A stretch of 64,000 nucleotides of DNA from Pseudovirgaria hyperparasitica. Lineage: Eukaryota; Ascomycota; Dothideomycetes; Acrospermales; Acrospermaceae. The position numbers and the translations under genes are program-made. The DNA is taken from positions 1,101,943-1,165,942 of the forward strand of contig NW_022985552.1 in the NCBI RefSeq assembly GCF_010093815.1, read 5' to 3'. The notes below the pieces were generated by a model. It did no database searches. It saw only the letters and a list, made by a program, of their open reading frames with translations, and was not told the DNA's origin. This document shows positions 26,801 through 37,346 of this stretch, piece after piece; within the stretch, counting starts at the first letter, position 1, and each line of letters starts with the position of its first letter.

Positions 26801-27086
26801 TTAGGGGATCTATAACGAGGTATATAACCTAGACTTCTAGGCTATAAATAGACGAAACGTGACCGTAGTATTAAAACACGGGCGCGTGTCGTAAGTCTAT
26901 CGCTATCTACCGCCGCCTACCGTAGTATACTAGCATATGCCGGCATATGGCGGAAGTTATGGTTTATATATAGTAGCACTCGATAGTCGTATCCTACACT
27001 AGGATATCTCTAAGGAATGATCGTGGTTTATTACGATCGGTTCTATAAAAGGCTTATATTTAATAACTATCTATAATTTCAGCTAA
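23835..27086 (+). pseudogene. Plavaka-type transposase (CACTA superfamily relative), decayed
   Basis: A single frame of 1,084 codons from ATG at 23835 to TAA at 27084-27086, interrupted only by RIP-type stops. It matches the Plavaka transposase pattern. A segment of the kind VVIPIILSSDK...LTNYG (about 24.57-24.61 kb) is followed at once by AWLVYLSIYNLPL (about 24.63 kb). Next come DGGSRKYYPRLALYI and FPEQILITGV (about 24.89-24.96 kb), where the family has its DG...P..A...DYPEQ.LV block. The length fits the family (about 1,000 residues). The product would act in the nucleus to cut and move the element. RIP has placed stops across the whole frame, so this copy is dead. No zinc finger is obvious at the N-terminus. 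The family call rests on motif order recalled from known proteins. Confidence 0.72.
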
Positions 27087-27260
27087 GGAGCATCCAGGGA
27101 TGCACCTCCTTATTACCTAATAATTACCAGCTAGCATGAAAACTCCACGCCTCTAAAAGGGGCACATAGAACTTAAAGGATCCTCGTTCACGGGTAGAAC
27201 CAGACATGGATAGCATTAATCTAACACAGATAGATTATATGTATTAATACCCTAAAATCC
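27087..27260. other. RIP-spared spacer after the transposase
   Basis: CpA and TpG are frequent here (for example CATCCAGGGATGCACC near 27092), in sharp contrast to both sides. No gene is seen. It may be single-copy sequence that RIP did not recognise. Confidence 0.6.
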
Positions 27261-28366
27261 GAACTATGTCTCTAGGCCTACTAGACCTAGCTCGCACCCG
27301 ATTCTAATGTTTTTATTATTCGCGTTTATACCTTATTAGATACCGGGCATATAACGAGTCTATGGTTAAGTAAGTATTAGGTACGTGACGAGTCTATTAA
27401 TGAATAAGTGCCGGGTATATAACGAGTCTATGTAAATGAGTATAAATAAGTATATGCCGGGTATATAACGCTCTTACTAGGGAAACGTCTTCCTTAAGTA
27501 TCTCCCCCTCCTAATGTTTCTCCTTCTCTTCCTTTATTCTTTCCCTAGCCTTATAAGTATAGTTAGACTTATATCGCTATATTATTAATGTATACGTTCT
27601 TATATAGACCGTTAGAAACTATAGTAACTAGATATACGTTCTCGTGATAGATAAATATACCGTACTAATGCGTCGCATTATTCGTGTTTAATATAAGGGT
27701 TCGCTACTATAATCATTCGTCGTTACGCTCGTCTATCTCTTCTTAACGATAGTACTAATTAATAACGACCTATTATAGAGATGATAGTTAGCATTACGTA
27801 CTTCTCTTAAATATTCATATATTAATGTTACATAAGCATATGCTTCGCGGAGGTCCTCTATCCTTCCCTCGAGCTATCTAGACCATCCCCTAATCGCTAA
27901 AAACTCTTATATCTAACTATTTCTACTATTTGTTCCTCGGTTCTACTCGTTAGGCTTCGAATGATAGCGAACCATGACGGGTTAGCAGTTATCTATATTT
28001 CGCGTACGCCGAGTTAGTATGCCTAAATATAATAGATAATAGTATGTTTATAATAGTATATACTAGATCTCATAGTATTCCTCTTTAGCGGTAGATCCAC
28101 GTGGTCGCAAAGACGGCCTACTATCCTATCGTGCCTATATACTACGCTACTCTTTTATCGTATATAGATAGTATTACTAGAGTAGGGCTATCGCCCGGTA
28201 AACTTAACGTTATATGTGGAGTATTATATATTTAACGTCGTTATTTCACGTGCCCTATGTTAGTACGGGATCGGATGCCGGCTATATGTTTCCCCGCCTC
28301 CATTAAATTAACGAGTTATTACTAAAAACTATACGGACTACTCGCGTTAATGTAGCCGTAACGTAC
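27261..28366 (-). mobile_element. Possible LTR-retrotransposon remnant on the - strand (fossil)
   Basis: From 27541 down to 27261 the - strand repeats the motif order of the Gypsy-0 end: an A/G-rich run, GATACTTA, then ATACCCGG units (three direct copies of CCGGG(T/C)ATATAACG at about 27344, 27411 and 27459 on the + strand). A - strand frame ending in a basic RKRRRN tail lies just upstream (about 28.06-27.49 kb). I read this as the 3' end and LTR of a Gypsy-type element, but no diagnostic domain is seen. Broken. Confidence 0.35.
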
Positions 28367-30480
28367 ATGTTATATCTACGCCTATTATATAGTATATATA
28401 TCTCATCTCTCTATCACCCTAGTAATATATACTATTCCCTATTCCGTCTACCTATAGCTACGTCCGGCCAGCCGCGAATAAATAGCCGAGTAGAAGCGAG
28501 TCTCGACCTACTTCATATATTTAGAGCGTCCGACAGGCAGAAACTTCGGGTATATATAGAAGAGTTGATTTAGGAGGAATTTACTAGCCTATTACTAAAC
28601 CTACGTAGTAAGGAAGTAAAGGACCACCACATAAAACAAGAGCGTTGTCTATAGATAGTCGCGGATGAATATATATTCATTAATAGTAGTTATACTATTT
28701 CACGGGTAGATACCATATATTAACTTAATACTATATTCTTGGTATTTACGCGTAACTGGCGGCGGTTAGCTAAATACCATCATATACGTTAAAACGATGC
28801 CCCGGGCTAGACGAGCTATTATAATATTATATATACCCCACGAACCCGCCTAATATATCTAGCTAACCTAGTTATTCGACCGTCGGACCACTAGTGTCTA
28901 TATCTCCTAAGGTAGCCGTGCCGCCGTGTTATATATATATGCCTATAGTCCTTATCCGCGATCGTACTCGGGTCACCCTAGTACTAATAACGGCTATATA
29001 GAATAGCACGACGCCGTTAAATATTAAGGGTGTAAAAATACGCGATATAGTAGGTCTTAGTATAAATAAACTATTAGAATTTATTAGCTCGTCTATGGAT
29101 GCACTAGGGGACGTAGGTGGTTATAGGCATAGTCGCGTCTACCTAGAGTACCCGATTCTACCGAGCGAGTCGAGTGATATAATCCTTTATAAGGATAGTT
29201 TAGACTAGGTATTATAGTAGGCTATTAAATAGGTACTAGGCTTAGGACTAGATCGGGTGGTTTTCCGCGTGGGCGATATAAATAGTATATTTAGAAGCCT
29301 ACTATAACGTGTTAACTATAATCTAACCATATAGGAACGTCGCGCTATGAGTATAGTAGCGGGATTTATCCGTCTAGCGCGCGTAGGTGAGCTCGAGATA
29401 TATATACGCCGATAGATATCGGCATATATCGATATATTACGACTACTAAGCGGTGTATACCGATGTATACCGGCATATCTAGTATATACCGGTATAATGC
29501 CGTCGCTCTTCCGTGGATATAATACCATTTATATATCTTAGGTTTTCGGTTATCGGTTACGTATAGTGTTATATACACGGCGGATACCTTACTAGATTTA
29601 GGTCTTTCGTTAATAGTATATAGGTACGCCCTAGTCCACTCGATATAGGCGTAGTTAACGCTTTACCCACTTAAACGATAGACGTTAATAATGACGCGAC
29701 TAGTATATTTACCTATTATATTATTAGCTAGCTAACGTTATATTAGGAGAGTCGAGCGCCGCCGTCCCGCCTAGTCTACCCGTTAATGTTAACATGCTAG
29801 CGATTACAACCTAATTACCTTACAAATCGACATATAATACTAGTGCGCTCGAGAGTTCGAGCGAACGTATAAAAGTCCGATATTATATACTATTTAGGGC
29901 CGGGGAGGAAGCGTCTACCGGCGTAGTGGTTATCAAGGTAATAGTAGAAGTCTATATATAACTAGATATACTAAGTCCGCCTCCTTCTTATATAGTCCTA
30001 TTACTAGATAATATTACCGGTTTCGACATTACGGGAGAGGAGTTTATAGATACGAACCCATGAATATCGGCATAACATCGGCTCGATAGTACGTATTATA
30101 GTATAAGGCAAGTTATATTTAAGCGGTAGTTAGACACGTGCGCTAGTATACTAACGGATATATAGTATCTCTACTATGAATAGAATAGGTAAGGCATGGC
30201 TAGTAATATCTTACTATCTAGAAGAGATAGTTACCGTAGAATTTGGGAGATAGGCTCGGCGTCTATAGCGTTAGTATGTTAGACGGTTAAACTTTTATAT
30301 AATACTATTTACTTATACCTATATTTACCTAAGCCCCGATTCGATAGCCTTCTATAACGTACTATATACTCGGTCGGCGAGCTACTAGACTCATATAATA
30401 GTAGTATACTACCCCACTTTATATACTACTTAAGCTACTATTACTTTAGCCTACGTTAATCTTAGCTTCCTTTAGTCGTC
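28367..30480 (+). pseudogene. Unknown gene(s) in the giant element
   Basis: An open frame starts at ATG 28367 (YLRLLYSIYISS...) and reads well to about 28.9 kb. From about 28.9 kb another frame of the same strand carries the best reading to about 30.48 kb, so there is either a frameshift, an intron, or two genes. Visible stretches include VLIRDRTRVTLVLITAI, a leucine-rich segment and LPSESSDIIL. I considered a tyrosine recombinase but see no catalytic R-H-R-Y order. It lies between the transposase and the helicase, all on the + strand. Function unknown. Confidence 0.45.
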
Positions 30481-30730
30481 TCTATATTATAAAAGAAAAC
30501 TTCTATAAATCTTTCCTCTACTTATCTTGGTTTTTAAACCTAAATCTTACCTTCTATACTTTATTCCGTATTAATTATAACTATATACGAACGCTGCGTC
30601 GAACTCGACTCTATTAACCCTTAAGGTCTATTCTATATAATAGTTAACGAGGTCATATTTACAGTTTATAATATGGATCAAGAACTCGTTATATTTGGCG
30701 ATATTTAGGACCAGTCTACACTCGACGTGA

Positions 30731-31098
30731 TTAAGCCTTACGTTTAAGCCGAGTCTCATATTCAAGTCGAGCCTTACGTTCAAGTCGAGCCTTACACTTA
30801 AGTCGAGCCTTACGTTTAAGCCGAGCCTTACGTTTAAGTCGAGCCTTACGTTCAAGCCGAGCCTTACGTTTAAGTCGAGCCTTACGCTTAAGCCGATCCT
30901 TACGTTTAAGCCGAGCCTTATACTTAAGTCAATCCTTACGTTTAAGCCGAGCCTTACGTTTAAGCCGATCCTTACGTTTAAGTCGAGCCTTACGTTTAAG
31001 CCGATTCTTACGTTTAAGCCGATTCTTACGTTTAAGCCAAGCCTCACGTTTAAGCCGATCCTTATATTCAAGCCGAGCCTTACGCTTAAGTCGAAGCT
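30731..31098 (+). repeat. 18-bp minisatellite coding a hexapeptide repeat
   Basis: About 20 copies of an 18-bp unit, consensus like CCGAGCCTTACGTTTAAG. In the helicase frame it encodes (A/V)-(E/D)-P-Y-V followed by a codon that is now TAA in most units and CAA in a few, so the original was (A/V)EPYVQ. The copies stay in phase, which supports coding use before RIP. There are no spacers, so it is not a CRISPR array. Confidence 0.9.
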
Positions 31099-34000
31099 TA
31101 CGATACGACTACCGTCTCGACCGATAATAAACTACTTATCTTTAGTATACTTACCGGTAACTACCGTCCTAACGACGAGTATAAACTTAAGAAGGTCTAA
31201 AGTAGTAAGGCTCCCGTTCCTACTTACGCCACCTATTAGATCTCTCTTATATAGGGTAATCTATAGTTAACCTTTAGGAATGTCTATAGTATTAGTAGAG
31301 AAATAGATAGACTTAAGTAGGAATAAGCGAAAACTTAAGCCGAGCTTAAGCTAGTAGTATTTAAGGCTCGTGGTAAAGGTTACGGCTTCGAAGAGTCGAT
31401 TAGTTATACATGTAGATTCCTTAAATTCCCTAAGTACCGCTCTTAGATTAAGTTACGTGCTCGCTTCCGATAGATTAACGAAGGGAAATCGGTATCCTTA
31501 ATAAGCTTACTCCGCTTTAATCGTACTAACATCCTTCTATCGTCCGACCACCCTACGGTATAGATCTTTAAGGTTAAGTAAGTAGGCGACTTCATTAAGT
31601 ATTTTCCTAAACTTCCTAATCTTATTATAAGCAAAGCGGATAAAGCCAATATACTATATATTAATACCGGCCTCTACGAAGACCCTCGCGACTTTTAGAT
31701 TATCGAACTTATAGCTAGCGAGCTTCTTGGTGTAGGTTTTACTATTCTATTATATATTAGACCCGATATAATATATAAACGAGTGAAGCAATTCTTCGAA
31801 GATCTAGGTGCTTATACTATAGTTTGTATCTTGCTACTACTACGTGACCCTATGGATCTTACCGGCTTTAATAATAAGCTTAAACTAGAGAGCGATCCGA
31901 TTAATTCATGGCATGTAGGAGTTACTACTCCCTATATATAATACGGTATAATAAGTAGGCCGGACACTTAGCCCTAGATCTCTATTCCCCACCGCGAGTC
32001 ATTTAATAAGAAATTCGACTACCTAATATATATCGCTATAAGTACCTTATAAGACGAATAGGCGGATCTCCCATTATCCTAATTCCAAGACGTTACCGTC
32101 GGGTATATCTAGCTCTCAGGTGTTACTCGGGCGCTCTTGGCTATCGTCTATCCTATTAATACGAAAGGATTCCATCGTATGGAACCAGGTAGTCGTGGGT
32201 ACCTTAAAGTAGATTTAAAGGATTATAATGACGACGCGTACCGCTTTAAAGTCCTTTAATTTTGCCTAGGCGTCCTCCTATTCGAATACCTCGCTCTAAA
32301 AGTCTTTAATAAGGTTAGGCGTCCTCCTAAAGCATCTAAGGTACCGATTATATTAATAGATGCGGTTACTAATATAACTCGAGCTCGTCCTAAACATTTC
32401 ATTCGGACTAGCGACACTAGTTTAAGTATAATTAGGTCATCCCTTACTACGCTCATGGGGTTCACGGACGTTCCGGCTTTAGTTAGCGTATAAACCTATG
32501 ATAAGCTTACTAAGTAACGCATTAATACGTGCTAGAAACTAACCTACCACGCCATGTAAGCTCCTAGAGACGGCGGCGTAGACGACCACGCCGCTTAGAA
32601 TGCGTTTAATGCGATAGTCCTTAATGTTATCGTGGACTCGGTGTCTATATCTCTAATGTATGGGTCCCCTAACCCTAACGATAAGATTCTAGATTATAGT
32701 ACGGAGCCTTAGGATACCCTCGTTACTCTTTCTAAATTATCTATATCCCTAGATAATAATAAGGACACGAATATAGAATATAGTCACGATGTTATTAGCG
32801 ACGAAGGTTCCATTACTAGCCCCGTCGCCGATACACACACACTCCTAATATCATCCAAAGTCCACTCTAGTATCCTATCCCCTTTGCCACCCTCCGTATA
32901 GAACCTAATACTCGGTAATAACTACCTGAATCTTTAACCCGTTAACTATAACCGCTACGTTAAAGATCATGAAAGATTCTATAATCTCTAGGATATCATA
33001 CGTTCGGAGCTATCTCCCTAATAATAGTATACCTATATATAGACGACGGACGCACTTAGGGCTTAGTTTCTACTTCACGGCTATGGAGGAGCTAGGAAGA
33101 GCCATTTATGGCTTCGTCTACTACTAGCTACACTTCTAATTAATAAAATGAACGGTGCTCCTGTTATCGCTCATACTACCAAGGTAGTTATCCTATCTAG
33201 CGATGTGACAGCGCACCTCCCTACGCTAGGTTCCACCTAAACATGTAGGATATATATATATGTTATTATCGGCCTAACTAACGAAACCTACGACGACGCT
33301 ATAAGAAAAGCATATAAATATACGAGTAATATATTTACTCGCTATAAGTCTCTAAAGATACCGGTCGTTCTTCGAAGATGCCCCGAAGCCGTTAATCGAG
33401 AGGTTTTCTTTACTATAGCTAGACTATCTCGTCGCGGCGACCCTCTTATCGGGCTAACCTAGAATAATATAATAGGCGGTGCCATCCTCGTGTAAGCCTA
33501 GGCCGACTATAGTAAACGACCATCGGAATATAGCACGGATCCCCGTGCTCGTCTATAGAAACTATATACCGGTTACATTACGCTCGAGGTCGTTAGACTC
33601 GTTAAATCTCGATACTAATACGAATAGATCCCTAAGAATTTCGAGAAAGAAACGGCTCGGCCATTACGCACTATCTATGAATATTACGCTTATAATAAGG
33701 ATATACCTAAGGAGGAGTATAATAGGATAAACGAGCTATACCTCGCTACCTAGGACCTAGTTACTATCCACGCCTAGATTCATGTAGGGACCCTATATGT
33801 TATGAATATCGCCAAGGTAGCCCGTAATATATATCCGATTTTAGTCGTGATAGAAGAGGCTACGTGTATCCTTAAAAGTGATACACTCGGGATTATCGTT
33901 AATTATACTACTATGGAATAGTAACTAACATTTGTTTACGTCGGCGACCTACGCTAGCTCGACACCTACTAGCGTGATAGTACTAATATATAGGCCGCGA

Positions 34001-35092
34001 ACTAGAGGATCTCCTTTATAAAGCGCTAGATATAATATAGTTTCCCGACCACTCGCCTTACCAAGTTAGAACGCTTAGTTCCTAGAATAATAAACGTTAT
34101 ATCGCTAATTACTTACTCGGGCGAGCTAACGACCTCGCCCTATATAATAAATAATATCGATATACCACTCGTAGAGACCGTTCGATAAATATTTGGAATC
34201 CGCGGCTATCGACACGTTATATACGCCAACGTCGACGGGGATCACGCGCACATAGTAAATAACTTAATATATAATATAGACTTATTGCGTTTCACTTAGT
34301 AGATCATTACCGAGCTCTTCTATTATGGCGTCGCACTCGATCGCGTACTCTATATTTCTATATACACCGCCTAACGTGATCTATTTAAAGGGATAGTTAG
34401 GAACTCGCTTCTAACTATACTTGCCGCAGCGGATAAAGCTCGATTTAATACCCTACCCAAGCTAGTATAGAAGCTTGTCCAATGGCGTTTATAGGACGGT
34501 TCTTAGGGTCATAATAACGATATAGTCCTTATTAACCCGGTCTAAACTAATCGCTTCGGCTTCCTCTCGGAAGTAAACCGTAACGTCGTTACTATTACGC
34601 GCGCTAAATAGATAATAGTTATTATCGCCAACTTCATATCTCTTAAGAGGTAGAAAGTCCTAGACGGCGTACTCGGCGAGATATAGAATAAGTACTCTAA
34701 GATTTATGCGACATACACGTGCACGACCCCCGACCTAGATGGCCTCCCTCCACTCTCTAATATACCTAATCCCTAATACGGTCGCTCTATACTTAGTATT
34801 AGAGAGAGGGGAGAACGAAGCGATTAATAAACTACTAATGGTACTAAGCCCCGTAAGCCGCTAGTCTACCATAAATATAACGTCGAAGAATATAAGTCTA
34901 TTAAGTGTCTAAGAGGGTCGACGCTTATATATAATAACTATTAGGACATCGACTATAAAGCTAATGTTTACCCTAAACCTAAGACGCTTACGGGTATATT
35001 TTACTATAATTATAGGACTACCGGTTATACTCGGCGTTATTATCCTAGCCGTACTAAATTACCAGCACGCACAAATGGTAATAATCTAGTTA

Positions 35093-35172
35093 ATGCTACT
35101 AGAGCTAATGCTACTAGAGCTAATGCCACTAGAACTAATACTACTAGAACTAATACTACTAGAGCTAATACT
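35093..35172 (+). repeat. 15-bp repeats in the helicase C-terminus
   Basis: Five or six units like GCTAATGCTACTAGA, coding NATRA/NTTRT in the helicase frame. They sit just after the zinc-knuckle-like motif and look like a linker. Confidence 0.85.
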
Positions 35173-35577
35173 ACTAACGAAGTAACTACTAGCGGCTAGA
35201 ACGATAGAGACTACGAGGATACCGGCCGAGACGGCGGTGTTACGACATATAAAGACATAGAAGTCAATTAGTAATAGTATACGATTAGACTTACGTGTTA
35301 GGGCTACTTAGTCACGGCTTCTTAGTAAGTACACCTCTATATCCATTTTAGTTATAGTTATGACATCCTACTAGGTAGATAGTTTAGCTCTATTAAAGAC
35401 CTATTAAGGGTATTTCTATTACGTCTACTCTAGTATAGACGCGCTATTAGATAATATAGCGCCACTAGGCACGTTAACTAGTACCCACCGATTAAGAAAT
35501 AAACACGATTCTATATCTACCGCGAGCCCCGGCCTAATAACGTAGGCTTCCTTTAGTTATCCCCTTCATACTTTTAA

Positions 35578-36190
35578 AACTACTTCTAGCCTTTATATCG
35601 GGAGATATTACTACCTAAAGAGAAAATATAAAAAAACATACGCCCTAATCAAAGCCTCCACCTTTAGACTTTAACTATAATATATACGGGATATAGTAAA
35701 CCCAAATATCGCGTACTTTAAAAGCATGGAAGGATACGACACTCGAATACGACGAAATACAGGCTCACGATACTCGGAGAGTACCTAGGGATAAGCATAT
35801 GAATATAAAATGGGATAAGACCAACGCGGCACCTCGTACATGCGTAGCCATATACCGTCCTAGACGTAGTCGCCTACGATATGACATTGCGAGATAAGAA
35901 TCATAGCTATCCAATTCTATTAAGGGTATTAGATAACATAAAGTGAATAACTACACGCCCGACCACGCCACGCCAAGTCACGTGCGTGTTATAAACGCGT
36001 GTTTAAGGAACAATAAGGATACAAACAAGGTTCACCTAGTAGGTGCCTCGTTATTCCGGCTTCTACCTCTATCGTCCGACCTATACCTCCGTCTTCCTCG
36101 CGCCTATAATATACCACGCGTATACTATATAATTAGTCCGTAAATTATAAACACTATATTAACTATATACATTAACTACATACGATTAAC
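35578..36190. other. Spacer between the helicase and the next gene, partly RIP-spared
   Basis: CpA and TpG are common between about 35.6 and 36.06 kb (for example ACCACGCCACGCCAAGTCAC near 35962), so RIP acted weakly here. It holds no clear gene. It should contain the terminator of the helicase and the promoter of the next gene. Confidence 0.6.
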
Positions 36191-37346
36191 ATGTCGAATC
36201 CGATTCTATAACAAAGTAACCGTCCGAATATAGTAATTGCCATAGCACTACTTCGCATCTTAAGCCTAGATATATAAGTAAAGCGTAAAGCTATAGAGGC
36301 GCGTATAAGGTAGCTATATATAGAAGTATATACGGCTACTCTACTCGTAGACCATAGGTGTTAAACTAAGAATGAGCTCGGCGTAAAAAGAGCACGTAAG
36401 ATTATTAATAAGGTAGCGGGCGAATTCCTAGTAGTATAGGAAAGAGTAGTAGAGTGCATAGAGATGAAGGCGCTATACTATATCTACGACCAGGTACACA
36501 CTATAGTATAGAAAACCATATATTATAGAAAAACTATCTCCGAGTATAAGAAGAGGCGCGTAATTATAGCCCTATATCCCACGACCTTATAATCCCCGCC
36601 TATTACGACCTTATAACCTCCGCCTATCGCGATCTTATAACCCCCGCCTATTACGACCTTATAGCTCTTATATACCACGACCTTATAGCCTATACTCGCA
36701 GCGGTCCCATAGCCTACTAATATACATACTACGAGAAAAATCAAATTTATAATTAGGTTTAACGACAACGTATTCCTCGAAATACTAGTATCTACGTCTA
36801 ACTAGTAGAAAGACCATAGTGACGCTTCGTGTATTAATTCGATAGTATTTATACGGCGAATTAGGGTCTAATACGTAACGAAGACTAGGAGGGCACTTAA
36901 CTAGAGCCGTGCTACCATACATTCTATCGTGCTAGTGGTTAAGTATATAATAAGTAAAACGGAACTAGAGGTAGATATTAGATAGCTCCTATAGTTAGTA
37001 ATCGAATATGTTCTAGAACATAGTAATAGTATAATACTCCTCGGCCTTAGATAGAATATAGATAGTATACCCGAAGTAAAACGAAATATAAACCAGCGAC
37101 TAATATATAATAGTATAGACGGCTATATATAGGTTACACTCGAATAAATCCGCCCCTCCGTCCCTAATGCCATACTCGCTATAATTAGTATAATAATAGT
37201 AATAGAAAGCTACCGCCTACGACGGTAGAGATACCTATAGAGATAGTATTATAGGTAGTAGATAGCATTACCTAAACGACTTAACCCTTCCTCTAGCGAT
37301 ACTATATATACTACTATCGGCACCCGGGAAGTCGCGAGACCGACCT
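36191..37346 (+). pseudogene. Unknown open region upstream of the SNF2 gene (separate gene or its N-terminus)
   Basis: It starts at ATG 36191 (MSNPIL...) and reads in one frame to about 37.35 kb with RIP-type stops. It has a helical, basic stretch (KNELGVKRARKIINKVAGEF, about 36.37-36.43 kb) and a short internal repeat coding PPITTL-like units (about 36.58-36.66 kb). From about 37.32 kb the best reading passes to another frame, that of the SNF2 gene. This could be an intron or indel within one gene, or a separate gene. No domain is recognised. Confidence 0.45.

Larger units (their letters stand above)
30673..35577 (+). pseudogene. Large SF1 (Upf1/Dna2-like) helicase gene, decayed
   Basis: One frame of 1,635 codons from ATG 30673 to TAA 35575-35577, with RIP-type stops only. 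In order it has a short N-terminus (MDQELVIFGD), about 20 hexapeptide repeats, a conserved segment KGYGFEESISYTCRF (about 31.38 kb), and then the helicase motifs. The Walker A region reads HGYGGARKSHLW at 33076-33111, where the G of GKS is now R. The DEAx box position reads VVIEEAT near 33.85 kb. GDLR precedes a RIP stop at 33943-33957, where motif III has Q. Motif VI reads VTITRAK at 34588-34608. This motif set is that of SF1 helicases of the Upf1/Sen1/Dna2 group. After it come a CCHC-like zinc knuckle (YNYRTTGYTRRYYP, about 35.0 kb, with C and H positions turned to Y) and NATRA repeats. The likely role is DNA or RNA unwinding for the element. A diverged second copy starts at 52967. Confidence 0.72.

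Noticed and set aside
29316-29578. Two overlapping - strand open frames rich in Y and I
   Set aside because: Low-complexity TATA/CGG palindromic sequence; the frames overlap each other and end in the unknown + gene.
28367-30480. Tyrosine recombinase of the Starship captain type (DUF3435)
   Set aside because: I saw no R-H-R-Y order and no typical motif; the resemblance was only in general composition.
30628-31071. 147-codon open frame on the - strand made of NVRLGL repeats
   Set aside because: It is the antisense of the 18-bp minisatellite. The + strand phase joins the helicase on both sides; the - strand frame leads nowhere.
30731-31098. CRISPR-like array of short repeats
   Set aside because: There are no unique spacers, and the units are contiguous 18-mers in a coding frame of a eukaryote.
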